DNA of 64,000 nucleotides from Weeksellaceae bacterium (GCA_022013695.1 JAKLPS010000024.1:124001-188000); one strand, 5' to 3'. Shown: positions 24,597 through 33,621, counted from the stretch's first letter. Made by a program: numbers and translations. Notes: generated from the letters alone by a model not told the origin.

Positions 24597-27383
24597 ATGG
24601 CTACAACAACCGACCTCGATATCAAAAAATTTCTTTTCGTTAAAAACGCCCATCTCAACAACCTGAAACACATCGATGTTCTTATTCCAAAGAATAAACT
24701 GATCGTCATCACAGGCGTCTCGGGAAGTGGAAAATCTTCCTTGGCTTTCGACACCATTTATGCCGAAGGACAAAGGCGTTATGTAGAAAGTTTGAGTTCC
24801 TATGCACGGCAGTTTTTGGGAAAATTAGAAAAACCAAAAATCGACGACATCAAAGGTTTGGCACCATCGATCGCCATCCAACAAAAGGTGATATCGTCCA
24901 ATCCACGGTCGACCGTTGGAACCTCTACAGAAATCTACGACTATCTGAAACTTTTTTTTGCGCGAGTGGGCAAAACTTACTCCCCGATTTCGGGAGAAGA
25001 AGTGAAAAAAGACAGCGTGACAGACGTTATCGATTTTATTAAAAAAGCAAAAAAAGATGCAACATTTCTTTTGCTGGCGCCGCTGGAATTTGATAGTAAA
25101 AATTTTAAAGAACAGCTGAAAACACTCAAAGCCTCGGGCTTTACCAGATTGGAAATTAATGGAAATGTTGCCGGGATCGAGGATTTGGAGAGTTTCGGAT
25201 TCGTGCCGGAGAAGGATATGACAATTAATTTGGTCATCGACCGATTCAGTTACGAGGAAGATGAAAATTTCCTCCAAAGATTGGCCGACTCTATCCAAAT
25301 GGCTTTCTACGAAGGGCGCGGCTACTGTTCTTTGAAAAATACAGACACCGAAAAAGTACGGGAATTCTCGAACAAATTTGAATTGGACGGCATCGTTTTC
25401 AACGAACCGAATGTTCATTATTTCAGTTTTAATAATCCGTACGGCGCTTGCCCAACTTGCGAAGGCTACGGAAAGGTGATCGGAATTGATGAAGACCTGG
25501 TGATTCCCAACAAAAACCTGTCGATTCACGAGGATGCAGTGGCTTGCTGGCGCGGCGAAACGATGAGCGAATGGAAAAGAGAATTCATCAAACAAACGAA
25601 AGATTTCCCGATCCACAAGCCTTATCATCAACTCAGCAAAGAACAAAAACAATTGCTCTGGCGAGGCGACAAAACGAGAATGTTTCCCAGCATCGATAAT
25701 TTCTTCAAAATGCTGGAGGAAAATCTGTATAAAATTCAATATCGTGTGATGCTGTCGCGCTACCGCGGGAAAACGCTTTGCCCGACTTGCGAAGGATTAA
25801 GATTGAGAGAGGAAACGAGCTGGGTGAAGATTGACGGCCATAATATTCAGTCCTTGATAGAATTGCCCTTGGACGAACTTTTGCCCTTAATCAAAACTTT
25901 AAAACTCAATGAGCACGACCGTGAAATTGCCAAACGACTGACTTACGAAATCGAAACCCGGTTGGAATTTTTGACGAAAGTAGGTCTCGGATATTTGACA
26001 TTAAACAGAACTTCGAACACGCTTTCCGGCGGCGAAAGCCAGAGAATCAATCTGGCAACGAGCTTGGGTAGTTCGCTCGTAGGTTCGATTTATATTTTGG
26101 ATGAGCCGAGCATTGGTTTGCATTCGCGAGACACCGAGAATCTCATTAATGTTCTGAAACAACTGAGAGATCTGGGCAACACCGTCATCGTGGTAGAACA
26201 CGACGAAGACGTGATGAAAGCGGCGGATCACATCATCGATATTGGACCAGAAGCTGGCTTTCTGGGCGGAGAACTCGTCTTCAACGGAAGTTATGAAGAA
26301 ATGATGAAATCTGACACGCTGACTGCGAAATATCTGAATGGCGAGATGAAAATCGAAGTTCCTAAAAAACGCAGAAAACCGCAATCTTTCATTGAAATAA
26401 AAGGCGCTCGTGAAAACAATTTGAAGAATATCGACGTGAATGTTCCGCTGGAATGTCTTGCGGTAATCACCGGCGTTTCCGGAAGTGGAAAATCTACTTT
26501 GATGAAGGATGTGATGACGAATGCAATTCAAATCCAACTCGGAATGGGCGGAAAAAAAGCGGATTATGATTCTGTGGAATTTCCTAAAAAACTGATTCAA
26601 AATATTGAGCTGATCGATCAAAATCCCATCGGAAAATCGTCCCGTTCCAATCCTGTGACTTATTTGAAAGCTTACGACGACATCCGCGATCTTTTTGCGA
26701 AACAAAAATCGGCGAAAGTTCAAGGTTTGAAACCGAAACATTTTTCCTTCAATGTGGATGGGGGACGTTGCGAAGAATGTAAAGGCGAGGGCATCATCAC
26801 CGTCTCGATGCAGTTTATGGCGGATATAGAACTGGAATGTGAAGTTTGCCACGGCACGCGTTTCAAAAAAGAAATCTTGGAAGTAAAATACGACGAAAAG
26901 AACATCTCCGACATCCTTCATTTGACGGTTGACGAAGCCTTGGAATTCTTTTCGGAAAACCACGAGGAAAAGATTGCGACCAAAATAAAACCTTTGCAGG
27001 ACGTTGGTTTGGGCTATCTTCAACTTGGGCAATCCTCTTCTACCCTTTCCGGCGGTGAGGCGCAGAGAGTAAAATTGGCGTCGTTCCTCGTGAAAGGTGT
27101 GACGACGGACAAAACGCTTTTTGTTTTTGATGAGCCATCAACAGGATTGCATTTCCACGACATCAAGAAATTATTGAAATCGCTTCAGGCATTGATAGAA
27201 TTGGGACATTCGGTGGTCGTGATTGAGCATCAGCCGGACATTATGAAAACAGCAGATTACATCATCGACATCGGTCCGAATGCAGGAAAATATGGTGGTG
27301 AAGTTGTTTTTGCCGGAACGCCAGAGGATTTGGTGAAAGTGAAAGAGTCTGCTACGGCGAAGTATATTGCGGAGAAATTGTAA
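24597..27383 (+). CDS. UvrA-family excinuclease ABC subunit A paralogue
   Basis: The 928-residue protein has the full UvrA plan: two ABC ATPase modules with Walker A loops [14 protein letters not shown] and GVSGSGKSTLMKD, signature motifs LSGGESQR and LSGGEAQR, and zinc modules with paired CxxC (CPTCEG, CEECKGEG, CEVCHG). UvrA finds bulky DNA lesions and loads UvrB. The second copy at 48232-51060 is closer to E. coli UvrA in its zinc-finger region, so this one may be a specialised paralogue. The frame is open 36 codons further upstream, but a promoter-like box there supports the start at 24597. Confidence 0.9.
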   Translation: MATTTDLDIKKFLFVKNAHLNNLKHIDVLIPKNKLIVITGVSGSGKSSLAFDTIYAEGQRRYVESLSSYARQFLGKLEKPKIDDIKGLAPSIAIQQKVISSNPRSTVGTSTEIYDYLKLFFARVGKTYSPISGEEVKKDSVTDVIDFIKKAKKDATFLLLAPLEFDSKNFKEQLKTLKASGFTRLEINGNVAGIEDLESFGFVPEKDMTINLVIDRFSYEEDENFLQRLADSIQMAFYEGRGYCSLKNTDTEKVREFSNKFELDGIVFNEPNVHYFSFNNPYGACPTCEGYGKVIGIDEDLVIPNKNLSIHEDAVACWRGETMSEWKREFIKQTKDFPIHKPYHQLSKEQKQLLWRGDKTRMFPSIDNFFKMLEENLYKIQYRVMLSRYRGKTLCPTCEGLRLREETSWVKIDGHNIQSLIELPLDELLPLIKTLKLNEHDREIAKRLTYEIETRLEFLTKVGLGYLTLNRTSNTLSGGESQRINLATSLGSSLVGSIYILDEPSIGLHSRDTENLINVLKQLRDLGNTVIVVEHDEDVMKAADHIIDIGPEAGFLGGELVFNGSYEEMMKSDTLTAKYLNGEMKIEVPKKRRKPQSFIEIKGARENNLKNIDVNVPLECLAVITGVSGSGKSTLMKDVMTNAIQIQLGMGGKKADYDSVEFPKKLIQNIELIDQNPIGKSSRSNPVTYLKAYDDIRDLFAKQKSAKVQGLKPKHFSFNVDGGRCEECKGEGIITVSMQFMADIELECEVCHGTRFKKEILEVKYDEKNISDILHLTVDEALEFFSENHEEKIATKIKPLQDVGLGYLQLGQSSSTLSGGEAQRVKLASFLVKGVTTDKTLFVFDEPSTGLHFHDIKKLLKSLQALIELGHSVVVIEHQPDIMKTADYIIDIGPNAGKYGGEVVFAGTPEDLVKVKESATAKYIAEKL

Positions 27384-27386
27384 GCG

Positions 27387-27650
27387 ATGTTTAAAAAGCC
27401 ATTAGCTCATTTTATTTTTTACATTGTGGGATTTATATTATTAGTTACTTCTAATAAATTATCTCCAACAAATTTAGCTGGACCAGGTTTAGATATTATT
27501 GTCTTGATAATTTTATTGGTCTTTATAATTTCTTTGCTAACACTAGTTTGGTTTAAATTTCAAATAGAAGTTTCTAATAAATTAATTATCTCAGCAATTC
27601 ATCTGATAGGAATTATTTTAATAATGTGGTTTATATGCAAGCCACAGTAA
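27387..27650 (+). CDS. Small membrane protein (87 aa), unknown
   Basis: The 87-residue product has three hydrophobic segments (about 8-22, 35-55 and 65-82) and little else. I recognise no family. It starts 3 bases after the UvrA paralogue stop, so it is likely to be in the same transcript, and is followed by a terminator at 27675-27705. Base composition is more AT-rich than in the neighbouring uvrA gene. Confidence 0.6.
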   Translation: MFKKPLAHFIFYIVGFILLVTSNKLSPTNLAGPGLDIIVLIILLVFIISLLTLVWFKFQIEVSNKLIISAIHLIGIILIMWFICKPQ

Positions 27651-27674
27651 AAGATATAAAATATTAACAAAAAT

Positions 27675-27705
27675 AAAATTCCCATATCGGGAATTTTATT
27701 TTTTA
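27675..27705 (+). terminator. Rho-independent terminator after the uvrA-paralogue operon
   Basis: AAAATTCCC (27675-27683) pairs with GGGAATTTT (27689-27697) around a five-base loop, followed by a T-rich run. Its tail abuts the possible higB promoter box. Confidence 0.85.
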
Positions 27706-27711
27706 TATTTG
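27704..27711 (+). promoter_or_regulatory. Possible -7 box (TATATTTG) for higBA
   Basis: TATATTTG fits TAnnTTTG exactly and lies 13 bases before the GTG start of higB. No clear TTTG -33 box is visible because the upstream terminator hairpin fills that position. Confidence 0.4.
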
Positions 27712-27724
27712 TAAAAACATAAGT

Positions 27725-28018
27725 GTGAGAGTTATTGCAAAAAAGATATTGCGGGAATTCTGGGAAATTCATTCTGATTGTGAACAACAATTGAAAGCCT
27801 GGTATCAAGAAGCGGAAAATTCGAATTGGAAAAATCTAAATGAAATGAAAAACGATTTCCCGAATGCAAGCATTTTAAAAGACAGTGGGGTGTGTTTCAA
27901 TATCAAAGGGAATAATTACAGACTGATTGTCAAGATTAATTTTGATTATCAAATGATGTGGATAAGGTTCATCGGAACTCACGCAGAATATGATAAAATC
28001 GACGCCAATAAAATTTAA
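27725..28018 (+). CDS. higB: HigB-type mRNA interferase toxin
   Basis: The 97-residue basic protein matches HigB (RelE/ParE superfamily): MRVIAKKILREFWE at the start, then SILKDSGVCFNIKGNNYRLIVKI and WIRFIGTHAEYDKID at the end, the last being a family hallmark. Such toxins cut mRNA on the ribosome. It starts with GTG. The antitoxin gene follows by 3 bases but contains an in-frame stop. The toxin itself looks complete. If it is active, some antitoxin function must remain, or the cell tolerates it. Confidence 0.87.
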   Translation: MRVIAKKILREFWEIHSDCEQQLKAWYQEAENSNWKNLNEMKNDFPNASILKDSGVCFNIKGNNYRLIVKINFDYQMMWIRFIGTHAEYDKIDANKI

Positions 28019-28021
28019 ACA

Positions 28022-28381
28022 ATGAAAAATCTAAAACCAATAAAAACCGAACAAGATTACAAGCAAGCTTTGGAAAGGCTGGAAGATATTTTCGATGCAA
28101 AACCAAATTAAAAAGAAGGTGATGAACTGGAAATCCTTGGGATTCTCCTAGAAAAATATGAGAATGAAAATTTCCCGATAGAACTTCCAGACCCAATAGA
28201 AGCCATCAAATTCCGAATGGAACAGCTGAATTTCTCACAAAACGATCTGGCAAAAATCATCGGTTTGAAAAGCAGAGCCAGCGAAATTCTCAATAAAAAA
28301 AGAAAGCTTTCGTTGGAAATGATTAGAAATCTGAGCGAGAAACTTCATATCCCCTCCGAAGTCCTAATTCAGGAGTATTAG
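28022..28381 (+). pseudogene. higA: HigA antitoxin gene with in-frame TAA at codon 30
   Basis: Read from the ATG at 28022, the frame is HigA-like throughout 119 residues but is broken by TAA at 28109-28111, within FDAKPN-stop-KEGDELE. After the stop the same frame continues to TAG at 28379-28381. It encodes DPIEAIKFRMEQLNFSQNDL and a helix-turn-helix (KIIGLKSRASEILNKKRKLS), as in intact HigA antitoxins. An ATG at 28217 could restart translation just before the helix-turn-helix, giving a DNA-binding fragment of about 54 residues. Whether this is a real mutation, a sequencing error or a suppressed stop cannot be told from sequence alone. Confidence 0.85.
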
Positions 28382-28545
28382 ACTTATCCACAAAAAAATG
28401 TTGATAAGTATGAAATTTTAACATTCAGTTTACATTTCGTATTGTTTTTCTTTCTAAATTTACATCATAAGATTAAGAAAAATCGTTTTGATCGCGTATT
28501 TATTTTCAATCAGAATCACTCAAACTAAATTTGATATAAAAATTT

Positions 28546-28575
28546 AAGGATAGCATTGTCGGCTGTCCTTTTTTG
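28546..28575 (+). terminator. Rho-independent terminator after higBA
   Basis: AAGGATAGC (28546-28554) pairs with GCTGTCCTT (28562-28570) with one wobble pair, followed by a T run. It lies about 165 bases after the higA frame. Confidence 0.7.
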
Positions 28576-28615
28576 TTGTTGTTTAACCAAAAAAAATGAG
28601 ATGTTTTTATCTACT

Positions 28616-28644
28616 GAGCCGGCTTCTAAAGGGTCGGCTCTTTT
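28616..28644 (+). terminator. Second hairpin with T run, plus strand
   Basis: GAGCCG (28616-28621) pairs with CGGCTC (28635-28640), followed by TTTT. It touches the stop of the convergent TIGR02757 gene and is a backup terminator for plus-strand transcripts; the minus strand lacks a T run. Confidence 0.55.
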
Positions 28645-29413
28645 ATTCAAATTCCTTTGAAACGCCCAATCCAAACAAGGCAAAATCATAGATCGCAGGA
28701 TCAGCAGGCTTATATTTTCTAAGAATCAAATCCAATTCCGAAACGGCTTTCCAATCGTTTTGTTTTCTGCTAAGAATGCCAAGTTTTCGCGAAATATTGG
28801 CGGTATGAACGTCCAGCGGAAGAGATAAAAACCGCGCGTCGATATTTTCCCAAATGCCAAAATCCACACCTTTTTTGTCTTTCCGAACCATCCACCGCAA
28901 AAACATTAGCAACCTTTTAGAGGCCGAATTTTTGTAAGGCGAACTCACGTGCTTCTCTCCGCGGTGTTTTTCAGAGATGAAGTGACTTCGGAAACGTTCA
29001 ATGGAATGATAGAAATCGGTTTCGTTTTCATTGAGGAGAAATGCGTCTTCCAGACTGTCAAACTTGCTATAAATCCGCCGAAAATTCTTTAGAAAAAAGA
29101 TAAAATCGTCGTGATTGAAGGTCCTGTGAATCGCCTTTTGGGGAATATTTTTCAAATCAGAATCCTGAAAATTCATGACAAAATCGTAAGGCGAATTTCC
29201 CATCAAATCTATCATTTTATTTGCATCATTGATGATCGATTTCCGGTTTCCCCAAGCGATGCTCGCCGACAAAAATCCGGCAATCTCGATATCTTGTTTC
29301 AAAGAAAAACGGTGCGGAATCTGAATCGGATCATCTGTGATAAAATCGGGAGAATTGTAGAAATCCGCTTTCTCATCCAGCAAATCGAAAACGTCTTTTT
29401 CCTGTAATTTCAT
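28643..29413 (-). CDS. TIGR02757 / DUF2400 family protein
   Basis: The 256-residue product shows the family pattern. It has DPIQIPHRFSLKQDIEIAGFLSASIAWGNRK near the N-terminus (quoted in part as DPIQIPHRF and AGFLSASIAWGNRK), FRRIYSKFDSLEDAF in the middle, and a C-terminal KRLLMFLRWMVRKDKKGVD with LPLDVHTANISRKLG. The helical layout with an HhH-like end recalls DNA glycosylase-type folds, but no activity is established. The frame opens at a TTG (29425); the ATG at 29413 is preferred. Confidence 0.85.
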   Translation of the reverse strand: MKLQEKDVFDLLDEKADFYNSPDFITDDPIQIPHRFSLKQDIEIAGFLSASIAWGNRKSIINDANKMIDLMGNSPYDFVMNFQDSDLKNIPQKAIHRTFNHDDFIFFLKNFRRIYSKFDSLEDAFLLNENETDFYHSIERFRSHFISEKHRGEKHVSSPYKNSASKRLLMFLRWMVRKDKKGVDFGIWENIDARFLSLPLDVHTANISRKLGILSRKQNDWKAVSELDLILRKYKPADPAIYDFALFGLGVSKEFE

Positions 29414-29440
29414 ATTCAACTGCAAATTTCCGCAAAAAAA

Positions 29441-29488
29441 TTGTCATTCTGTCGGAATCTTCATCATTGGATTCTTCGAGAATGACAA
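29441..29488. repeat. Palindromic element with 10-bp outer and 5-bp inner arms
   Basis: TTGTCATTCT (29441-29450) pairs with AGAATGACAA (29479-29488), and inside it GAATC pairs with GATTC. It has no T run. The TGTCATTC...GAATGACA form is typical of dispersed palindromes in this phylum. Confidence 0.72.
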
Positions 29489-29570
29489 AATTGGGTTTTT
29501 ATATTTTATTTTAAAATTAAAGCAGAGAATTACAATCTAACTTCTAAGATTCTAATCTCTAACCTTTCTT

Positions 29571-31217
29571 TTACCTTCCAATCACTTCTGTAATTGGGTT
29601 TCCGATGTTTCCGCTTGGGAATTCGATATGTAGCAACGCAGAAACTGTTGGCGCGATATCAGTCATATTATAATCCGCATTGCTCTCGCCGTGCTTGATG
29701 CCCCAGCCCATAAAAATCAGTGGAATGTGAGAATCATAGGAATTCCAAACGCTGTGTGTTGTTCCTTTTTTGACATAATTGGGCAACATTCCGTCGTGCG
29801 AAATCAGTTGGATATCACCGCTCCGTTGCCAATTGTAGCCATTAATAATCCTGGTTTTAATAGGTTCGGGGATTGCTGATGACGATATTTTTTTAAGATC
29901 GACAGTATAGAGAACCCGTGGATCTTTGTTCAAAGTGCTGATGATGGTGCTTTTGATAGCCTCCTCATCCAGATTTTTTTCTTTGATCAGATTTTGATTG
30001 AGGTAGATTTGGTAATTATCGACGGCTAAGATCAATTTAGAATTGGCATATTTTTTCTCGAGTTCAGCGCCCAGATTTTTCGCCATTCCTTCATCAAAGA
30101 ATCCGCCGAGTATTTTGTTGGCTTGCAGAAATCCCTCGGCGTTGGCAGCACCGTGATCTGCGGACAGGAACACCAAATAATTGTTTTTTCCGACTTTCTC
30201 ATCCAGCATTTTGAAAAACGCGGCAAGATCCCGGTCTAATCTGATGTAAGTATCCTCAATTTCAATAGAATTGGGACCATAAGAATGTCCTACATAATCT
30301 GTAGAAGCCAGATTAATGGCAAGAAAATCAGTTTCCGAGCCTTTTCCTAAAGCATAATTATCTAAAGCTGCGTCGGCAAACTTCAATGTCAAAGTATTTC
30401 CAAAAGGTGTCGTGCGGATGACGCCTTTTTTACTTGCGTAATCTGCCAAAAGATTTTTGTAAGGAAAAACAGGTTGTTGTGCTGTCCCGACGGGATTTTC
30501 CCAGTCCACGTTATCGGCCGTACTTTCTGTGTATTCGGCAATGGGCAAAGCTGTTTGCCAGCCATTTGCCAATAGTTTTTCAGGAATTTTTTGATTGTTA
30601 AAATCCGTTACCCATTTCGGCAACTCATTCATATAATAAGAACTTGTAACGAAATTTCCGGTTGAGTCATCAAACCAAAAAGCGCCCGTGGGATTATGGC
30701 CAGCCGGTAAAATAGAAGCGCGGTCCTTGAGAGAAACGCCGACGACTTTTGATCGGAAATTACTGGCAATTCTCAACTGATCGGTCACCGTGGTGGACCA
30801 AAGATTTTTGGGTGAATGGCTGCCGATCTTTCTATCGTTGGTCCCGACAGGACTGACGCTATCGTCCGTTGTGCAATAAACATTTTTTCCGGTTTCTTTG
30901 TCCGTCCAGTCATTTCCCGCAATCCCGTGAATCGAAGGCACCGAACCTGTATAAATAGAGGCATGACCAATGGCCGTCACCGTCGGGATGTAGGGAATAT
31001 GGACATTATTAAGAGAATAACCTTCGCCCAAAAGCCTTTGGAAACCGCCTTGCCCAAATTTTTTCTCAAATCGGTAGAGATAGTCCCAACGCATTTGATC
31101 TACGACCAACCCTACAACCAATTTGGGTCTTTCTCCTGAATTTAATTTGGTTTTCTGCGCACTGACAATCCCAAATGTTGCAATCGCTAAAACGAAAATT
31201 TGAATTTTTCTGAACAT
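29571..31217 (-). CDS. pafA: PafA-type alkaline phosphatase
   Basis: The 548-residue protein is about the length of the Elizabethkingia PafA enzyme. It has a signal peptide (about 1-20, ending VSAQ), then VVDQMRWDYL with a metal-binding Asp and PTVTAIGHASIYTG with the nucleophilic Thr. Further metal ligands are in STDYVGHSYGPNS and SADHGA. It is a zinc-dependent periplasmic phosphatase with broad phosphomonoester activity, less inhibited by phosphate than E. coli PhoA. The frame extends 13 codons upstream, but the ATG at 31217 directly precedes the signal peptide. No Pho-type operator was identified. Confidence 0.92.
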   Translation of the reverse strand: MFRKIQIFVLAIATFGIVSAQKTKLNSGERPKLVVGLVVDQMRWDYLYRFEKKFGQGGFQRLLGEGYSLNNVHIPYIPTVTAIGHASIYTGSVPSIHGIAGNDWTDKETGKNVYCTTDDSVSPVGTNDRKIGSHSPKNLWSTTVTDQLRIASNFRSKVVGVSLKDRASILPAGHNPTGAFWFDDSTGNFVTSSYYMNELPKWVTDFNNQKIPEKLLANGWQTALPIAEYTESTADNVDWENPVGTAQQPVFPYKNLLADYASKKGVIRTTPFGNTLTLKFADAALDNYALGKGSETDFLAINLASTDYVGHSYGPNSIEIEDTYIRLDRDLAAFFKMLDEKVGKNNYLVFLSADHGAANAEGFLQANKILGGFFDEGMAKNLGAELEKKYANSKLILAVDNYQIYLNQNLIKEKNLDEEAIKSTIISTLNKDPRVLYTVDLKKISSSAIPEPIKTRIINGYNWQRSGDIQLISHDGMLPNYVKKGTTHSVWNSYDSHIPLIFMGWGIKHGESNADYNMTDIAPTVSALLHIEFPSGNIGNPITEVIGR

Positions 31218-31238
31218 TGAATTACTTTTTATTGAGGC

Positions 31239-31246
31239 CAAATTTA
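31239..31246 (-). promoter_or_regulatory. Possible -7 box (TAAATTTG) for pafA
   Basis: The minus-strand TAAATTTG fits TAnnTTTG and lies 22 bases before the chosen pafA start, which supports that start over the upstream open frame. No good -33 box was seen. Confidence 0.4.
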
Positions 31247-31486
31247 CGGCTTTCAATGTTTTTGGAATATGAAGTTTATATTAAAGTTTGTGAGCTGATT
31301 CTAATGAAGAAGCGCGAGAAATTGATGACTGGTGAATTTAAGAAAAGTTTTTGGGTGGTTTCTTTTATACTTTGCGCAAAAAGTATCTGGCCGTCACAGA
31401 AAAAAATATAATTCAAGTAGAAGATAAGTCCAAAAAACACTTCTATTGTTGTATAAAACACTTCCAAATTTTGGAATTCCAGAACA

Positions 31487-32314
31487 CTATTGGGGATATC
31501 TAATTACTTTATCAAGTTCTATAGGATTGTTGTACTTCCTGATCAAGTTCCTCTGAATTTCTGTTGAAGAACGGATATTTTCCTTGGTTAGTTTGCTTCC
31601 GTCATCAAGCAGAATCTCTTCGGTTTGTGACCAGTCTACTCTACCGTTTTTCAAATAAGCAAAAGGATCTTCGTAATGGGCAAGTTTATATTTCACATAC
31701 TTTTGATCATCCAGATATAAATTCTTGCTGAACATTCTTGTTATTAGAGTCACTTCGTTAGTAACTGCATAGTTTTCGGATTTAACCAATTTAAAACTAA
31801 AGTTATCTTTGTCATCAAATAATTCTATGATTAATCCCGGCAAACCGTGAAATTTATACGGGCCTTCGGGGAATGGTATCTCCTCACTGAACCACGCCGT
31901 CCAATTTCGTCCACCAAAATGCGTTTCAGCTTTTTGAAGCGTATAATTTTGAAAAGCTTTCTTCTCAGGTAACAGTTTCCAGACCTGCGATGGCTCAGAA
32001 GTTCTTTTAATAAGATCCCAGCCAAGAAATTCGTAGCTCTCATAGATTTTACTGTTTGCCTTATGAGCTACAAACTCATTCATCCTTGGAGCTGGGAAGC
32101 CTGTTGGACGATTGAGTTTCTTAATTGAATCGGAAATATAAAAATCTCTTCCGTAGTAAATAATATTGTCTGGATTGATATCCAGATGGAAATAATCTTT
32201 TGTTAAAAAATTTTCAGTTGAATCTCTTTTAATACTAACTTCATAAATAAATCTGTGAGTCTGGGCACTTAATTGCAAGCTCGCGAATAAAAAGAAAAAA
32301 TGCAGGGTTCTCAT
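31487..32314 (-). CDS. GLPGLI family protein
   Basis: The 275-residue protein has a signal peptide (MRTLHFFFLFASLQLSAQ) and the family motif, here HGLPGLIIELFD (about residues 127-138). GLPGLI proteins are abundant secreted or periplasmic proteins of Bacteroidetes, often near TonB-dependent receptors, with no known activity. Here the gene stands alone, with no receptor next to it. It is on the same strand as mdh, which lies upstream and has its own terminator. Confidence 0.88.
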   Translation of the reverse strand: MRTLHFFFLFASLQLSAQTHRFIYEVSIKRDSTENFLTKDYFHLDINPDNIIYYGRDFYISDSIKKLNRPTGFPAPRMNEFVAHKANSKIYESYEFLGWDLIKRTSEPSQVWKLLPEKKAFQNYTLQKAETHFGGRNWTAWFSEEIPFPEGPYKFHGLPGLIIELFDDKDNFSFKLVKSENYAVTNEVTLITRMFSKNLYLDDQKYVKYKLAHYEDPFAYLKNGRVDWSQTEEILLDDGSKLTKENIRSSTEIQRNLIRKYNNPIELDKVIRYPQ

Positions 32315-32397
32315 TGCTAAATTTTTGTAAAATTACAAACATTTCAGAACTATGCAATACAAATTACTATTTATTACATTTTTTTGTAGAGTTTACT

Positions 32398-32424
32398 AAA
32401 ACCGTCCCAAAATATTCAGGACGG
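32398..32424 (-). terminator. Rho-independent terminator of mdh
   Basis: On the minus strand CCGTCC pairs with GGACGG around an 11-base loop, followed by TTTT (the A run at 32398-32401). It lies 35 bases after the mdh stop. Confidence 0.78.
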
Positions 32425-32459
32425 CTTGATTGATTTATTTATATCAAAAATCTTAAAAA

Positions 32460-33386
32460 TTAAAACTTCAAATCTCCATTCACATCGCGAACGGCCTGGG
32501 CGGCTTCTGCAAACTTCAACTGTTCTTCCACGGTCAAAGAGATATTCACGATTTTCTCAACGCCATCTTTCCCAATGATTGCCGGCACACCAAGGCAAAT
32601 GTCGTTTTGTCCGTACTCGCCTTCCAGCATCAAGGAACAAGGGATCATTTTTTTCTGATCGCACAGGATTGTCTGAACCATCACAGAAACTGCCGCGCCC
32701 GGTGCGTACCAAGCCGAAGTTCCTAATAATTTTGTTAATGTGGCGCCTCCAACTTTAGTTTCTTCGATGACATAAGCTTTCTGGTCATCGCTTAAAAATT
32801 CGGAGACTGGAACGCCGTTTCTTGTTGCTTTGCTGTAAAGTGGTAACATTCCGGTGTCAGAATGCGCTGCGATTACCATTCCGTCCACATCAGAAATTGG
32901 ACTTTCCAATGCTTCTGCCAGGCGGTATTTGAATCTTGCGGAATCCAACGCACCACCCATTCCGATGATTCTTTCTTTTGGAAGACCGGATGTTTTATGA
33001 ACCAAATAAGTCATCGTATCCATCGGATTAGAAACCACGATGAGGATGACGTCCGGAGAATGTTTCACCAAGTTCTGAGCTACTTCTTTTACGATTCCCG
33101 CGTTGATACCAATCAATTCTTCACGCGTCATTCCGGGCTTTCGGGGGATTCCAGAAGTGATTACCGCTACTTTGGAACCTGCAGTTTTGGAATAATCTCC
33201 TGTGGTTCCGGTAATTTTGGTATCAAACCCATTCAGCGATGCGGTCTGCATCAGATCCATTGCTTTTCCTTCGGCAAAACCCTCCTTGATATCTACCAAA
33301 ATAACTTCAGCCGCGAAGTTTTTCATCGCGATGTATTCTGCACAGCTTGCTCCTACTGCGCCTGCTCCCACTACGGTAACTTTCAT
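32460..33386 (-). CDS. mdh: Malate dehydrogenase
   Basis: The 308-residue enzyme has the LDH-like MDH pattern. The NAD loop is VVGAGAVGA (residues 5-13), with Asp for NAD ribose in EVILVDIKEG. Substrate arginines are in GIPRKPGMTREEL, the Asn in VSNPMDTMTYLV, and the catalytic His in the AAHSDTGMLPL segment. It oxidises malate to oxaloacetate in the TCA cycle. The gene is monocistronic with its own terminator and diverges from pfkA. Confidence 0.94.
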   Translation of the reverse strand: MKVTVVGAGAVGASCAEYIAMKNFAAEVILVDIKEGFAEGKAMDLMQTASLNGFDTKITGTTGDYSKTAGSKVAVITSGIPRKPGMTREELIGINAGIVKEVAQNLVKHSPDVILIVVSNPMDTMTYLVHKTSGLPKERIIGMGGALDSARFKYRLAEALESPISDVDGMVIAAHSDTGMLPLYSKATRNGVPVSEFLSDDQKAYVIEETKVGGATLTKLLGTSAWYAPGAAVSVMVQTILCDQKKMIPCSLMLEGEYGQNDICLGVPAIIGKDGVEKIVNISLTVEEQLKFAEAAQAVRDVNGDLKF

Positions 33387-33613
33387 AATTTAATTTTTAA
33401 TTGTTTAGTTTTAGATAAAGAAATCAGGATGTCGTAATGATCCTCGTATTATTTCTGTAATTTTTTTAGTTGTCGTAAATATAGCAAAACTTCCAAAGCC
33501 TCAGAAGGAATTAATTCTAATATTTGTCATATTTCATAAAATTCCAGAAGATGAAGTTAGATATAATTTATAGCATAATATTAAACTCGTTCTTTAATGT
33601 GGTTCATATTTCG

Positions 33614-33621
33614 TAAATTTG
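33614..33621 (+). promoter_or_regulatory. Possible -7 box (TAAATTTG) for pfkA
   Basis: TAAATTTG fits TAnnTTTG and lies 19 bases before the pfkA ATG. The expected -33 position shows only GTTC. Confidence 0.4.

Noticed and set aside
28470-28575. Candidate small RNA between higA and the first terminator
   Set aside because: The only good -7 box (28526-28533) is about 10 bases from the hairpin, leaving almost no transcript; the hairpin is better explained as the higBA terminator.
31217-31411. 64-residue plus-strand frame upstream of pafA
   Set aside because: It overlaps the pafA promoter region antisense, lacks a recognisable domain and has AT-rich random composition.
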